Of a stretch of DNA of 62,349 nt, positions 7,985 through 16,906 are shown piece by piece; position 1 is the stretch's first letter, and every line of letters starts with the position of its first letter. The notes beneath the pieces were generated by a model, which was not told the origin of the DNA, searched no databases, and was given only the letters and a program-made list of their open reading frames with translations. The position numbers were made by a program, and so were the translations under genes. This stretch comes from Streptomyces atratus. Lineage in GTDB: Bacteria > Actinomycetota > Actinomycetes > Streptomycetales > Streptomycetaceae. The DNA lies in assembly GCF_900119365.1 (NCBI RefSeq), contig NZ_FPJO01000010.1, forward strand, positions 213,816 to 276,164, given 5' to 3'.

Positions 7985-9388
7985 CTAACGGCTTCGCCGC
8001 GCGCAGTCGACGAGCACGGGCAGGGCCTTCTCCAGGCCGCCGTCCCGGTCGGCGAACGGGAGCCGCACGTGGTGGCGGAAGCCGTCCACGGCGGAGAAGG
8101 CCGGGCCGGGGACGATCAGCACGCCGGCGCGACGGGCCAGCTGGGCGGTTGCCTCGGCGTCGGCGCCGGGGATCTCCACCCAGAGCGCGGAGCCCCCGTC
8201 GGGCCGTTCCCATCGCCAGCCGGTGTGCTGGTCACGCAGGAGCCGTTCGGTCTCCGCCAGGCGTTCGCGCAGCCGGGAGCGGCGCCGGGCCCGGGCCTCG
8301 GGCAGTTGCCGGAGCAGGTTCACGGCCAGCATCTGGTCCACCACCGGGCAGGACAGGTCCACGGACTTCTTGATGTCGGCCAGGCGGCGGATGACGGTGG
8401 TGGAGGCGCGGATCCAGCCGAGCCGGAGGCCGCCCCAGAAGAGCTTGGACAGGGTGCCGACGGTGGCCGTGGCGGCGGGCGGCAGCAGGCCGGCCAGGGA
8501 GACCGGCGCGGCGTCGTGGTGCAGGGACAGTTCGGCGTAGGCGTTGTCCTCCACCGTGTACAGGCCCTGTTCGGCCAGTACGGCGGCCCAGGCGCGGCGG
8601 GTGGGCTCGTCCATGCCGAGGCCGGTGGGGTTGTGGAGGGACGGCTGCAGATAGACGAGGCGCGGGCGGACATGGCCGGCCAGCCGGGCCAGTGCGCGGG
8701 CGCCGTGGGCCCCGTCGGCGGGCAGCGGGACCAGCCGGGCGCCGCGGGCGCGCAGCGCTTCGAGGGCGCCCCGGTAGGTCGGGTCCTCCACGATCACCGT
8801 GTCACCGGGCTCGACCAGGCCCTGGGTGATCAGCCAGACGGCCTGCTGGGATCCGGCAGTCACCAGGATCTGTTCCGCAGCGGTCGGCAGGCCCGCCGAG
8901 CGGTGGTACTCGGCGATCCCCTCGCGAAGCTCGGGCAGCCCGTACGGGAGGTAGCCGTCGCCGGCCAGCGCGGCGGTGAGGTCGTCGGCGGACAGGTCGC
9001 CGACCGCCGCCGCGACCGCGGACAGGCCGTCCAGCGCGCCGCTGGACAGGTCGATGCCGCCGTCCCTGGTCCCGAAGCTGGCCAGCCGTCCCTCGGTCGC
9101 GGGTTCGCCCATCGAGCCCGAACCCCGCAGCCGGGAGCCGCTGCCCTGCCGGCTCTCCAGCCACCCCTCGGCCTCCAGCAGGCCGTACGCGGCGGTCACC
9201 GTACTGCGGCTGACCCCCAGCGCCGTCGCCAGGGCGCGCTGCGAGGGGAGCACCGTGCCCGGTGCCACGTCTCCGCGCTGCGCCAGTTCGCGCAGCGCCT
9301 CCGCCAACAGCTGCGGCATCGCGCCCGTGCCTTCCTTGGACCACCCGGTCAGCAGGCGGGACAGCCGGGTGGGAGGAATCCGGTCCAT
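7985..9388 (-). CDS. MocR-type regulator (GntR HTH fused to aminotransferase domain)
   Basis: The protein has about 467 residues. A winged-helix GntR domain covers roughly residues 10-85 (LAQRGDVAPGTVLPSQRALA, LGVSRSTVTAAYGLLEAEGWL). A fold-type I aminotransferase-like domain follows, with QPSLHNPTGLGMD, VEDNAYAEL and the PLP-Lys segment GTLSKLFWGGLRLGW. Such proteins sense PLP or amino compounds. It is divergent from the UPF0261 gene at 9495 and may control it. Start codons at 9388, 9397 and 9400 are in frame; GGGGGG sits just before 9388. Confidence 0.88.
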   Translation of the reverse strand: MDRIPPTRLSRLLTGWSKEGTGAMPQLLAEALRELAQRGDVAPGTVLPSQRALATALGVSRSTVTAAYGLLEAEGWLESRQGSGSRLRGSGSMGEPATEGRLASFGTRDGGIDLSSGALDGLSAVAAAVGDLSADDLTAALAGDGYLPYGLPELREGIAEYHRSAGLPTAAEQILVTAGSQQAVWLITQGLVEPGDTVIVEDPTYRGALEALRARGARLVPLPADGAHGARALARLAGHVRPRLVYLQPSLHNPTGLGMDEPTRRAWAAVLAEQGLYTVEDNAYAELSLHHDAAPVSLAGLLPPAATATVGTLSKLFWGGLRLGWIRASTTVIRRLADIKKSVDLSCPVVDQMLAVNLLRQLPEARARRRSRLRERLAETERLLRDQHTGWRWERPDGGSALWVEIPGADAEATAQLARRAGVLIVPGPAFSAVDGFRHHVRLPFADRDGGLEKALPVLVDCARRSR

Positions 9389-9494
9389 GCCCCCCATCAT
9401 CGCCCGCCGCAGGCCAATTGCCGTCAAGTGGTCTTTGCCACCCTCCGGCGGCTCGCACATGATCGGGAGAACGCCGTTGCAAAGGAGCAGGAAC

Positions 9495-10748
9495 ATGGCG
9501 ACCGTGGTGCTCGTCGGGACACTGGACACCAAGGGGGCGGAGTACGCGTGGCTCTCGGCGCGGCTTCGTGAATCGGGATGCGACGTGGTGCTCGTGGATG
9601 CCGGGGTGATGCCGTCACCCGTCGGCAGCCCCACGGGTGACATCGACGCCGCGGCCGTCGCGCGCCGCGCCGGGCACGGTCTGGAGGCGCTGCGCGCCGC
9701 CGGGGACCGCGGTGCGGCAGTGACGGCCATGGCCGAGGGCGTCGAGCGGATCGTCGGTGATCTGCACCGGGAAGGGCAGCTGCACGCGGTGCTGGCCGTG
9801 GCCGGGAGCGGTGGGTCCTTCATCGCCGCGCGTGCCATGCAGGCGCTGCCCATCGGCGTTCCGAAGGTGCTGGTGTCCACCATGGCCAGCGGGGACGTGT
9901 CGCCGTACGTGGGCAGCAGCGACATCACCATGATGTACAGCGTGGTCGACGTGGCGGGGATCAATTCCGTGTCGTCCCAGATCCTGGGCAACGCGGCGGC
10001 CGCGGCGGCCGGCATGGCCATCCACCACGAGCAGAGCCTGAAGCGGTCGGAGCCCCACGGGCGTCCGCTGATCGGCGCCAGCATGTTCGGCGTCACCACG
10101 CCCGCGGTCGATGCCGCCCGCCGGCGGCTGGACGAGCTGGGCTACGAGGTCCTGGTCTTCCACGCCACGGGCGCGGGCGGGCGGGCACTGGAGAAGCTCG
10201 CCTCGGGCGGGTTCCTCGCCGGTGTCCTTGACCTGACCACCACCGAGCTCGCGGACGAACTGGTCGGCGGCGTGCTGAGCGCCGGCCCCGACCGGCTCAC
10301 CGCGGCGGGCCGGGCGGGCCTGCCGCAGGTGGTCGCGCCCGGCGCACTGGACATGGTCAACTTCGGCGCCGCCGACACCGTCCCGGAACGCTTCGCGGAC
10401 CGCCGCCTCCTCGTACACAACCCCACCGTCACCCTGATGCGCACCACGCCCGACGAGATGGCCGAACTCGGCGCCTCCATGGGGCACAAGCTGGCCTCGG
10501 CGCACGGTCCGACGGCGGTGCTCTGGCCGCTGGGCGGTGTCTCCGCCGTGGACGCCCCCGGCGGCCCGTTCCACGACCCGGAGGCCGACGCGGCCGGGCT
10601 GACTTCCCTGCGCACGGCCCTGCGGGGCAGCGCCGTCGATCTGCGTGAGATCGGCGCCCACCTCAACGACCCGTCGTTCGCCGTCGCCGCCGCCGACCAC
10701 CTGCACCAGCTGATCACCACCCAGAGCCGTTCGCACCCGGACGTCTGA
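9495..10748 (+). CDS. Tm-1-like ATP-binding domain protein (UPF0261)
   Basis: The 417-residue product belongs to the UPF0261/Tm-1 family. VLVGTLDTKGAEYAWL at the N-terminus, VAGSGGSFIAARAMQALPIGVPK and STMASGDVSPYVG are diagnostic. The plant homologue Tm-1 binds ATP and a viral replicase, but the bacterial role is unknown. The ATG follows AAAGGAG. It is followed after 51 bases by a TIM-barrel PEP-hydrolase-like protein; in plant and fungal proteins these two domains are fused, which supports joint action. Confidence 0.88.
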   Translation: MATVVLVGTLDTKGAEYAWLSARLRESGCDVVLVDAGVMPSPVGSPTGDIDAAAVARRAGHGLEALRAAGDRGAAVTAMAEGVERIVGDLHREGQLHAVLAVAGSGGSFIAARAMQALPIGVPKVLVSTMASGDVSPYVGSSDITMMYSVVDVAGINSVSSQILGNAAAAAAGMAIHHEQSLKRSEPHGRPLIGASMFGVTTPAVDAARRRLDELGYEVLVFHATGAGGRALEKLASGGFLAGVLDLTTTELADELVGGVLSAGPDRLTAAGRAGLPQVVAPGALDMVNFGAADTVPERFADRRLLVHNPTVTLMRTTPDEMAELGASMGHKLASAHGPTAVLWPLGGVSAVDAPGGPFHDPEADAAGLTSLRTALRGSAVDLREIGAHLNDPSFAVAAADHLHQLITTQSRSHPDV

Positions 10749-10799
10749 GCCCTCAGAGCCCGAGCCGCGAGAACACACCCACCGAACAGGAGCCCATCA

Positions 10800-11624
10800 G
10801 TGAACCGCAAGGAAGCCCTGGCCCGCCTGACCGAGCAGGTCCGGACCGGCCGGGCCGTCATCGGCGCGGGCGCAGGCACCGGCCTGTCCGCCAAGTGCGC
10901 GGAGGCCGGCGGCGTCGACCTGCTGATCATCTACAACTCGGGCCGGTACCGGATGGCCGGCCGGGGCTCGCTGGCGGGCCTGCTGCCCTACGGCGACGCC
11001 AACGCCATCGTGCTCGACATGGCGGGCGAGGTCCTGCCCGTGGTGCGGGACGTCCCCGTGCTCGCCGGGGTGTGCGGCACCGACCCGTTCCGGATCATGG
11101 GCAACTTCCTCGACCAGCTGAAGACCATCGGCTTCACCGGCGTACAGAACTTCCCCACCGTCGGGCTGTACGACGGCAAGTTCCGCGAGAACCTCGAAGA
11201 GACCGGTATGGGCTTCGGCCTGGAGATCGACATGATCCGCCAGGCCCACGAACGCGATCTACTCACGGCGCCCTACGTGTTCGACCCCGAGCAGGCAGCC
11301 GAAATGGCGCGGGCGGGTGCCGATGTGCTCGTCCCGCACGTCGGGCTGACCACCAAGGGGTCCATCGGCGCCTCGACCGCGCTCACGCTCGATCAGGCCG
11401 CCACCGCCGTGCAGGAGATGCACGACGCGGCCAAGCGTGTCAATCCCGACATCGTCGTGCTGTGTCACGGCGGGCCGATAGCCGAACCCGAGGACGCCCG
11501 CTACATCCTGGACCACACCTCCGGGATCGCCGGGTTCTTCGGCGCCTCGTCCATGGAACGACTGCCCACGGAGCGCGCCATCACCGAGCAGGCACGCGCC
11601 TTCAAGTCCCTCACGCTCGGCTGA
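10800..11624 (+). CDS. Phosphoenolpyruvate hydrolase family protein
   Basis: The 274-residue TIM-barrel protein matches the Tm-1-associated PEP-hydrolase-like/IGPS-like family: IGAGAGTGLSAKCAEAGGVD, YNSGRYRMAGRGSLAGLLPYGDAN, VCGTDPF and the late IVVLCHGGPI and GFFGASSMERLP are all conserved. The start is GTG at 10800 with AGGAG upstream. It forms an operon with the UPF0261 gene and is probably regulated by the divergent MocR protein. The actual reaction has not been established for these pairs as far as I know. Confidence 0.87.
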   Translation: MNRKEALARLTEQVRTGRAVIGAGAGTGLSAKCAEAGGVDLLIIYNSGRYRMAGRGSLAGLLPYGDANAIVLDMAGEVLPVVRDVPVLAGVCGTDPFRIMGNFLDQLKTIGFTGVQNFPTVGLYDGKFRENLEETGMGFGLEIDMIRQAHERDLLTAPYVFDPEQAAEMARAGADVLVPHVGLTTKGSIGASTALTLDQAATAVQEMHDAAKRVNPDIVVLCHGGPIAEPEDARYILDHTSGIAGFFGASSMERLPTERAITEQARAFKSLTLG

Positions 11625-11641
11625 CGAGGGGCGGAAAGCAC

Positions 11642-11673
11642 AGCGCGCGGCGGGAACACTCCCTCCGCGCGCT
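11642..11673 (+). terminator. Hairpin after the PEP-hydrolase gene
   Basis: A 9-bp perfect inverted repeat, AGCGCGCGG and CCGCGCGCT, with a 14-nt loop lies 18 bases after the stop and probably ends the UPF0261 operon. Confidence 0.5.
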
Positions 11674-11755
11674 CCCCTGTACCTCAGTGCGCCGCGTACG
11701 ACGGCCCCTGCCCGGGCATCGATCTGGAGCGTGCGGCAATTGGGGGTGGTGCGCT

Positions 11756-12343
11756 GTGCACGGACCGGCGGTGTCGGGCTGGCTGCTGATGGCGTTGTGC
11801 GCGATCACGGGTGCGTACTGCCTGCTGCGCACCCGCAGCGATGCCGGGGAGGGGCGCAGAACGGCGCGTGCGGAGGCCCTGATGGGATTCGGCATGGCCG
11901 CCATGGCGGTGCCTGCGGCCGTCGTGACACCCCCCGCGTGGGCATGGGCGGTGTACGCGGTGCTGTTCGGCGCGGCTTCGCTCCGTGCGCTGTGGTTCTC
12001 CCGGCGCAGCAGGCACCATCTGCACCACCTGGTCGGGTCCGCGGCGATGGTCTACATGGCGCTGACGATGGCACCCGGCGGCGCGGCACACGGCGGGCAC
12101 ACGGGCCACGGGGTCGCGGCGACGGCGGGGGGCGTACCCCTGCTGACCGGGCTGCTGCTGGCCTACTACACGGTGTACGTGCTGCGGTCGGGGGCCCGGT
12201 TGATACCCGTGGCCGCCGGGGGTGCCGCGGCGGCCGGCGGCGGTGGCTCTGCCGGGGGCTCCTGGGCTGCGCGGCCCGAGCTGGCGCTCGCCTGCCGGCT
12301 GACGATGGGGATGGCCATGTTCGCGATGCTGCTCACTTTGTGA
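11756..12343 (+). CDS. DUF5134 domain-containing membrane protein
   Basis: The 195-residue integral membrane protein has four or five hydrophobic segments (SGWLLMALCAITGAYCLL, MGFGMAAMAVPAAVV, WAWAVYAVLFGAASL, VPLLTGLLLAYYTVYVL and a C-terminal MGMAMFAMLLTL). A His-rich loop, HGGHTGHG, lies between two of them and could bind metal. GTG at 11756 is chosen because GGGGGTGGT precedes it. The family is of unknown function. The M56 peptidase follows after 86 bases, a recurrent pairing in Streptomyces. Confidence 0.8.
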   Translation: MHGPAVSGWLLMALCAITGAYCLLRTRSDAGEGRRTARAEALMGFGMAAMAVPAAVVTPPAWAWAVYAVLFGAASLRALWFSRRSRHHLHHLVGSAAMVYMALTMAPGGAAHGGHTGHGVAATAGGVPLLTGLLLAYYTVYVLRSGARLIPVAAGGAAAAGGGGSAGGSWAARPELALACRLTMGMAMFAMLLTL

Positions 12344-12417
12344 GACAGCCGGCCGGGCAAACCGTGGTGTGCGTCACTTGCCGTGCACAGCCATACCCGT
12401 GGGTACCGCGCCCCTCA

Positions 12418-12423
12418 TAGGCT
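12418..12423 (+). promoter_or_regulatory. TAGGCT -10 box of a leaderless gene
   Basis: TAGGCT is 6 nt before the ATG at 12430 and no Shine-Dalgarno sequence is present, so the M56 gene is probably transcribed from its own leaderless promoter and not only from the DUF5134 gene. Confidence 0.5.
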
Positions 12424-12429
12424 GACGTC

Positions 12430-13365
12430 ATGTTGGTCTCCCTCGCACTGCTGCTGCTCGGTGCACTGGCCGCCGTCCTGACCCCACGGCTGATGGCCAG
12501 GGCCCGGTGGCCGGAGCGCGAGCCCGTGGTGGCGCTGTGGGTGTGGCAGTGCGTGGTGGCCGGGGTGCTGCTCTCCTTCGCGCTCTCCATGACGTTCAGC
12601 GCTGCCGCCGCCTGGCAGGCGGTGCGCGGCCATGTGTTCGCACCGGCGCCGCGGGCCGTGGTGGAGGCGTACGCGCTGGGCGGGCACGGGCGGTGGTCGG
12701 CCGCCATGGCCGTGCTGCTGGCGCTCGGCGGGGTGTGGTCGGCGGTGATGCTGACCAGGGAGATCCACCGGGCCCAGGTGCGTCGCAGGCAGCGGCGCGC
12801 CGAACTGCTGGTGCGTGCCCCGTTGCTGCCCGGCGAGGAGCCCGGCAGCGGGCGTCTCGTGGTGCTGGAGGGAGAGCGTCCGGATGCCTGGTGGCTGCCG
12901 GGTGCCGCGCCCCAACTGGTCATCACCACCACGGCACTCCGGCGCCTGAAAGGCCGTCAGCTGGACGCGGTGCTGGCCCATGAGCAGGGGCACGCGAACG
13001 CGCGGCACGACTGGCTGTTGCACTGTTCCGGCGCGCTGGCGACCGGGTTTCCGCAAGTGCCGGTGTTCGCGGCCTTCCGCGACGAGATGCACCGGCTGGT
13101 CGAACTGGCCGCGGACGATGTGGCGTCGAAGCGTTTCGGACGGCTGACGATCGCCCTGGCCCTGGTGGAACTCAACGAGGACCGGGGCGTGTTCGGCCCC
13201 TGCCCGGCGCCGGACGCACAGCTGCCGCTGCGGGTGAACCGGCTGCTGACCCCGGCGGACCGGCTCACCGCGGGCCGTCGGCTCCGGCTGACCGCGGCGG
13301 CCGCTCTGGTGCCGGTGGTTCCGCTTCTGGTGGCCTTCATTCCGGGACTCAGTGCGCTGCGATAG
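12430..13365 (+). CDS. M56 family membrane metallopeptidase
   Basis: The 311-residue protein begins with membrane segments (LVSLALLLLGALAAVL; VVAGVLLSFALSM; MAVLLALGGVWSAVML) followed by a cytoplasmic loop and the zinc motif LAHEQGHANARHDWLL (HExxH) near residue 180. ELAADDVASKRFG provides the downstream acidic ligand. A final hydrophobic helix closes the protein. M56 peptidases include BlaR1/MecR1 sensors, but no BlaI-type repressor gene is adjacent and no sensor domain is visible, so this looks like a stand-alone peptidase. Confidence 0.87.
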   Translation: MLVSLALLLLGALAAVLTPRLMARARWPEREPVVALWVWQCVVAGVLLSFALSMTFSAAAAWQAVRGHVFAPAPRAVVEAYALGGHGRWSAAMAVLLALGGVWSAVMLTREIHRAQVRRRQRRAELLVRAPLLPGEEPGSGRLVVLEGERPDAWWLPGAAPQLVITTTALRRLKGRQLDAVLAHEQGHANARHDWLLHCSGALATGFPQVPVFAAFRDEMHRLVELAADDVASKRFGRLTIALALVELNEDRGVFGPCPAPDAQLPLRVNRLLTPADRLTAGRRLRLTAAAALVPVVPLLVAFIPGLSALR

Positions 13366-13398
13366 CCAAGGGCGGCGGCCGTCCGCGAAGATCACCCC

Positions 13399-14097
13399 AT
13401 GCCGTCCCCACAACTCTCCCCGCCCGCCCGCACCCGTTCCCGTGTCACACCTTTCGGGGCGGGTGCGGTCTGTGCGGTTCTCGCACTGGTCGTACTGATC
13501 CTCGTCGCGGTGCGCTGGTCACCGCTGATGGCGCTGGACCGTGACGTCGCGGACGCCCTGCACCGCAGGGCGGTGACCGAACCCGGCCTGGTGCACGTCA
13601 ACCGGATCCTGACCGACTGGGCATGGGATCCGTGGACCATGCGCGCCCTGATCACGGTGGCCGTGGTGGTGCTGTGGTGGCGAGGGGCGCGGGTGCCCGC
13701 GGTGTGGGTGGCGGCGACGAGTGTGCTGGCCACCGTGGTTCAGCAGGGGCTGAAGTCGGCGGTCGGCCGGGAGCGTCCGCACTGGCCCGACCCGGTGGAC
13801 TCGGCCCACTACGCGGCGTTCCCCTCCGGTCACGCGATGACGGCGACGGTGAGCTTCGGTCTGCTGCTCTGGCTGCTGCGACGGTACGGCGCCGGGCCCC
13901 GGCTGTGGCGGACCGCGCTGGTCGTGGCGTGCGTCTCGGTCGTCGGGGTGGGCCTGACCCGGCTCTATCTGGGTGTGCACTGGTTGAGCGATGTACTGGG
14001 CGGCTGGCTGCTGGGGGCGGCCCTGGTCGCCCTCTCGATCGACGGATTCGCCCGGTACGAGCGGCGCGGCGGCCCACGCCGGCCCCGTAGTTCCTGA
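13399..14097 (+). CDS. PAP2 family phosphatase
   Basis: The 232-residue membrane protein contains the three acid phosphatase motifs: KSAVGRERP, FPSGHAMTAT and GLTRLYLGVHWLSDVLGG. Six membrane spans are likely. It probably dephosphorylates undecaprenyl pyrophosphate or lipid phosphates at the outer face of the membrane. It lies 33 bases after the M56 gene and may be co-transcribed. Confidence 0.9.
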   Translation: MPSPQLSPPARTRSRVTPFGAGAVCAVLALVVLILVAVRWSPLMALDRDVADALHRRAVTEPGLVHVNRILTDWAWDPWTMRALITVAVVVLWWRGARVPAVWVAATSVLATVVQQGLKSAVGRERPHWPDPVDSAHYAAFPSGHAMTATVSFGLLLWLLRRYGAGPRLWRTALVVACVSVVGVGLTRLYLGVHWLSDVLGGWLLGAALVALSIDGFARYERRGGPRRPRSS

Positions 14098-14186
14098 ACC
14101 GGCGCGGTACGACCCCGCCCCGCCGCGCCCGTACCGGGACCGGCCCGCCTTGCCGCGGCACCCCCGCACCGGGGAGGATCGCAGCC

Positions 14187-14888
14187 ATGCAGATCAAGGG
14201 TGTGCTCTTCGACTTCTCCGGGACCCTCTTCCGCATCGAGCCGGTCCGGTCCTGGTTGCGCGCGGTCCTCGCCGAGCGGGGGGTGACGGTGGGCGAGGCC
14301 GACTTCGAGCGGTACGTGAGCGAGCTGGAGGCTGCCGGGGCGCTGCCGGGCGGCCCGTCTCCCCGGCACGTCCCCGCCCGGCTCGCCGCCGCGTACGCCA
14401 CCCGTGACGAGAGCGCGGAACTGCACCGGGAGGCGTACACCGGCCTGGCCCGGCAGGTGGAGCTGCCGGATCCCGGGCTGTACGACGCGCTGTACGAGCG
14501 GCACCGGACACCCGCCGCCTGGCGGCCGTACCCGGACGCGGCGGAGGTGCTCGGCGCGCTGCACGACAGCGGCACCCGGATCGGGGTGGTCAGCAACATC
14601 GGCTGGGACCTGCGGCCGGTCTTCCGGGCGCACGGCCTGGATCACCTGATCGAGGCCTATGTGCTGTCGTACGAGCACGGCGTACAGAAGCCGGACTCAC
14701 GGCTCTTCCACACGGCCTGCACATTTCTCGGGCTGGATCCGGCGGAGGTGGTGATGGTCGGCGACGACCGGCACGCGGACGGCGGGGCCGCCGCACTGGG
14801 CTGTGACGTGCGGTTTGTGCAGCATCTGCCGGTGGAGGAGCGGCCCGGCGGACTGCGGACGCTCGGACTGGTGCAGGGCGTTGCCTGA
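14187..14888 (+). CDS. HAD family hydrolase
   Basis: The 233-residue product has all HAD phosphatase motifs: I, FDFSGTL; II, GVVSNIGW; III, the Lys of VQKPDSRLF; IV, VMVGDDRHADGGAA. In motif I the DxD pattern reads DFS, so the second Asp (general acid) is replaced by Ser, which is unusual for a phosphatase and more like dehalogenase or phosphonatase branches. A helical cap lies between motifs I and II. GGGAGGAT precedes the ATG. Substrate unknown. Confidence 0.85.
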   Translation: MQIKGVLFDFSGTLFRIEPVRSWLRAVLAERGVTVGEADFERYVSELEAAGALPGGPSPRHVPARLAAAYATRDESAELHREAYTGLARQVELPDPGLYDALYERHRTPAAWRPYPDAAEVLGALHDSGTRIGVVSNIGWDLRPVFRAHGLDHLIEAYVLSYEHGVQKPDSRLFHTACTFLGLDPAEVVMVGDDRHADGGAAALGCDVRFVQHLPVEERPGGLRTLGLVQGVA

Positions 14889-14957
14889 CAGACATGTGAG
14901 AGATGTCCCTGACGCCCAATGGGTCTGATTGTCACATCGGGGCCTTAGCCTGTAGGT

Positions 14958-15137
14958 ATGTCCCGTTCTCCCTGCTCCTCCGACTCCACGCGCACTGCCG
15001 CCGAGGTGAACAAAGAGATCCGCGACCTGTGGCAGCGCTCGGGCGGCCGCCTGTCCCCGGAGGACGAGGAGCAGTACCAGCGCCTGCTGGTGGAGTGGGC
15101 CGCGGCGACGGGCGGCACCGCCAGGACGGCCGCCTGA
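14958..15137 (+). CDS. Small conserved hypothetical protein (59 aa)
   Basis: A short soluble, acidic protein. Its core is EVNKEIRDLWQRSGGRLSPE followed by a helix EEQYQRLLVEWAAAT. I recognise this as a small protein common in Streptomyces genomes, without known function. TAGCCT lies 6 nt before the ATG and there is no ribosome binding site, so the mRNA is probably leaderless. The predicted helices could mediate protein-protein contacts. Confidence 0.75.
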   Translation: MSRSPCSSDSTRTAAEVNKEIRDLWQRSGGRLSPEDEEQYQRLLVEWAAATGGTARTAA

Positions 15138-15237
15138 CGCGGCGCGGCGCCCCGCACAGCGGGGGAACCGCCCTGCGGGACGCCTTCGGGTGCTCTGTGG
15201 AGCCGGCTGTCGCCGGCCGGGTGGAGGATCCGGCCGG

Positions 15238-16728
15238 TCAGCGGTCGAAGTACTCCGGCTGCGTCTGAACATTGAGCTCGTCCAGCCGCACCCGCTTCGC
15301 CGGATCGGTCCGCCGGTCGTCGAGCTTCAGGACGTCGAAGCCCTTGGCTATGTCGTTGGAGTAGATGTAGCCGTTGTAGTAGTACGCCGACCAGGGGCCG
15401 GCCGTGGTGACGGCATCGGTGCTGACCGGGCCGCGCTCGAAGTAGCCGATCTCCTTCGGCTTCGACGAGTCGGTGAAGTCCCACACCGACACCCCGCCCT
15501 GGTACCAGGCCTGGACCATCAGGTCGCGTCCCTCGACCGGGATGATCGAACCGTTGTGGGCGACGCAGACCTCGGTGTCGGCCTGCGGACGGTCGATCTT
15601 GAAGTAGCTGCGGAAGACCAGCTTGCGGTGGTCTCCCCTGCCGGCGATGTCGTAGATGCCGTTGGCACCGCGCTTCGGGCCGATCTCCTCGTTGCAGGTG
15701 GCCGCGCCACCGCCGCCGAGCTCATCGGTGAAGACGACCTTGTCCGTCGTCCGGTTGAACGTCGCCGAGTGCCAGAAGGCGAAGTTCACATTGTCCTGCA
15801 CCCGGTCGATGATCTTCGGGTTCTCCGGGTCCTTGATGGAGAACAGCAGGCCGTCTCCCATGCAGGCACCGGCGGCCAGGTCCTTCGAGGGCAGCACGGT
15901 GATGTCGTGGCAGCCGGTGGTCTTGGAGACGCCCGGGTTCTGCGGAGCACCCGGGTTGCCGCCGTCCGGGAAGAGCACCGGGAAGTTCACGACCGCGGCC
16001 TTCTCGGGCGCGTTGCGCGGCACCTTGATGACGGAGATCCCGTCGTGCGGCGGCCGGCAGTCGGGGAACGCCTCACTCGGTGAGTACGAGGAGACGTACA
16101 CGTACACGTTCTTGCGCTCGGGGACCAGGGTGTGGGTGTGCGATCCGCACGCGGTCTCGACGGCGGCGACGTACTTCGGGTTGCGCTTGTCGCTGATGTC
16201 GAAGACCTTCATGCCCTCCCAGGAGGACTTCTCCGTGGCGGGCTGGGTGGTGCTGGTGCAGGAGTTGTCGCTGCGCGAGGAGTCGGTGGACAGGAAGAGC
16301 AGGTCGCCCGAGACCGAGATGTCGTTCTGCGAGCCGGGGCACAGGACCTGCGCGACGGTCTTCGGGGACCTGGGGTTGCCGATGTCGAAGATCCGGAAGC
16401 CGTCGTAGTTTCCGGCGAAGGCGTACTTCCCCTGGAAGGCCAGGTCCGTGTTGAGGCCCTTGAGCGCGTCCTTCGGAACGTTGGCCAGGTGGGTGATGTT
16501 GTCGCTCTGGACGATCTCGTCCACGCCGGGCACCTCGCCGCTCCTGATGGCGGCCGTGGCTTCGGCCCGCTGGGCGGCGGAGACCTCGGTCCGGGCCGCG
16601 GCGGTGTCACCGGGGTCGGGCGTCGCGGCCGCGGGTCCGGCCATCAGCAAAGTGGCCAGCAGGCCGGCGGCGGCCGTCGCCACACCCAGGCGTCTGCGCC
16701 GCACCGGGCTCGTGTGCAACGAATTCAC
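15238..16728 (-). CDS. Secreted LVIVD-repeat beta-propeller protein
   Basis: The 496-residue protein starts with a basic region (PVRRRRLG) and a hydrophobic signal peptide cleaved near AAA-TPDP. The remainder shows repeated LVIVD-type blades, for example GFRIFDIGNPRSPKTVAQV, MKVFDISDKRNPKYVAAV and GVSVWDFTDSSKPKEIGYF. Paired Cys residues suggest disulfides outside the cell. GTG at 16728 follows GGGAGGACGCA. Members act as surface-exposed scaffolds of unknown ligand. It is divergent from a DUF305 lipoprotein, a frequent partner in this genus. Confidence 0.85.
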   Translation of the reverse strand: MNSLHTSPVRRRRLGVATAAAGLLATLLMAGPAAATPDPGDTAAARTEVSAAQRAEATAAIRSGEVPGVDEIVQSDNITHLANVPKDALKGLNTDLAFQGKYAFAGNYDGFRIFDIGNPRSPKTVAQVLCPGSQNDISVSGDLLFLSTDSSRSDNSCTSTTQPATEKSSWEGMKVFDISDKRNPKYVAAVETACGSHTHTLVPERKNVYVYVSSYSPSEAFPDCRPPHDGISVIKVPRNAPEKAAVVNFPVLFPDGGNPGAPQNPGVSKTTGCHDITVLPSKDLAAGACMGDGLLFSIKDPENPKIIDRVQDNVNFAFWHSATFNRTTDKVVFTDELGGGGAATCNEEIGPKRGANGIYDIAGRGDHRKLVFRSYFKIDRPQADTEVCVAHNGSIIPVEGRDLMVQAWYQGGVSVWDFTDSSKPKEIGYFERGPVSTDAVTTAGPWSAYYYNGYIYSNDIAKGFDVLKLDDRRTDPAKRVRLDELNVQTQPEYFDR

Positions 16729-16906
16729 TGCGTCCTCCCATGGATCCGAACGTAGTTGAACGGTTCACGGACCTCGGCAGTATCGTCCTTCCCATGGTGA
16801 TCCCGACAGATGGCAACAGAGACGTGATGAGAGTTTCCGATCACCGCAGTGCGGAAGCGTGTCAGGACGATTGACAATCGCCCATATGGCCATGGAGGTC
16901 CACTTG

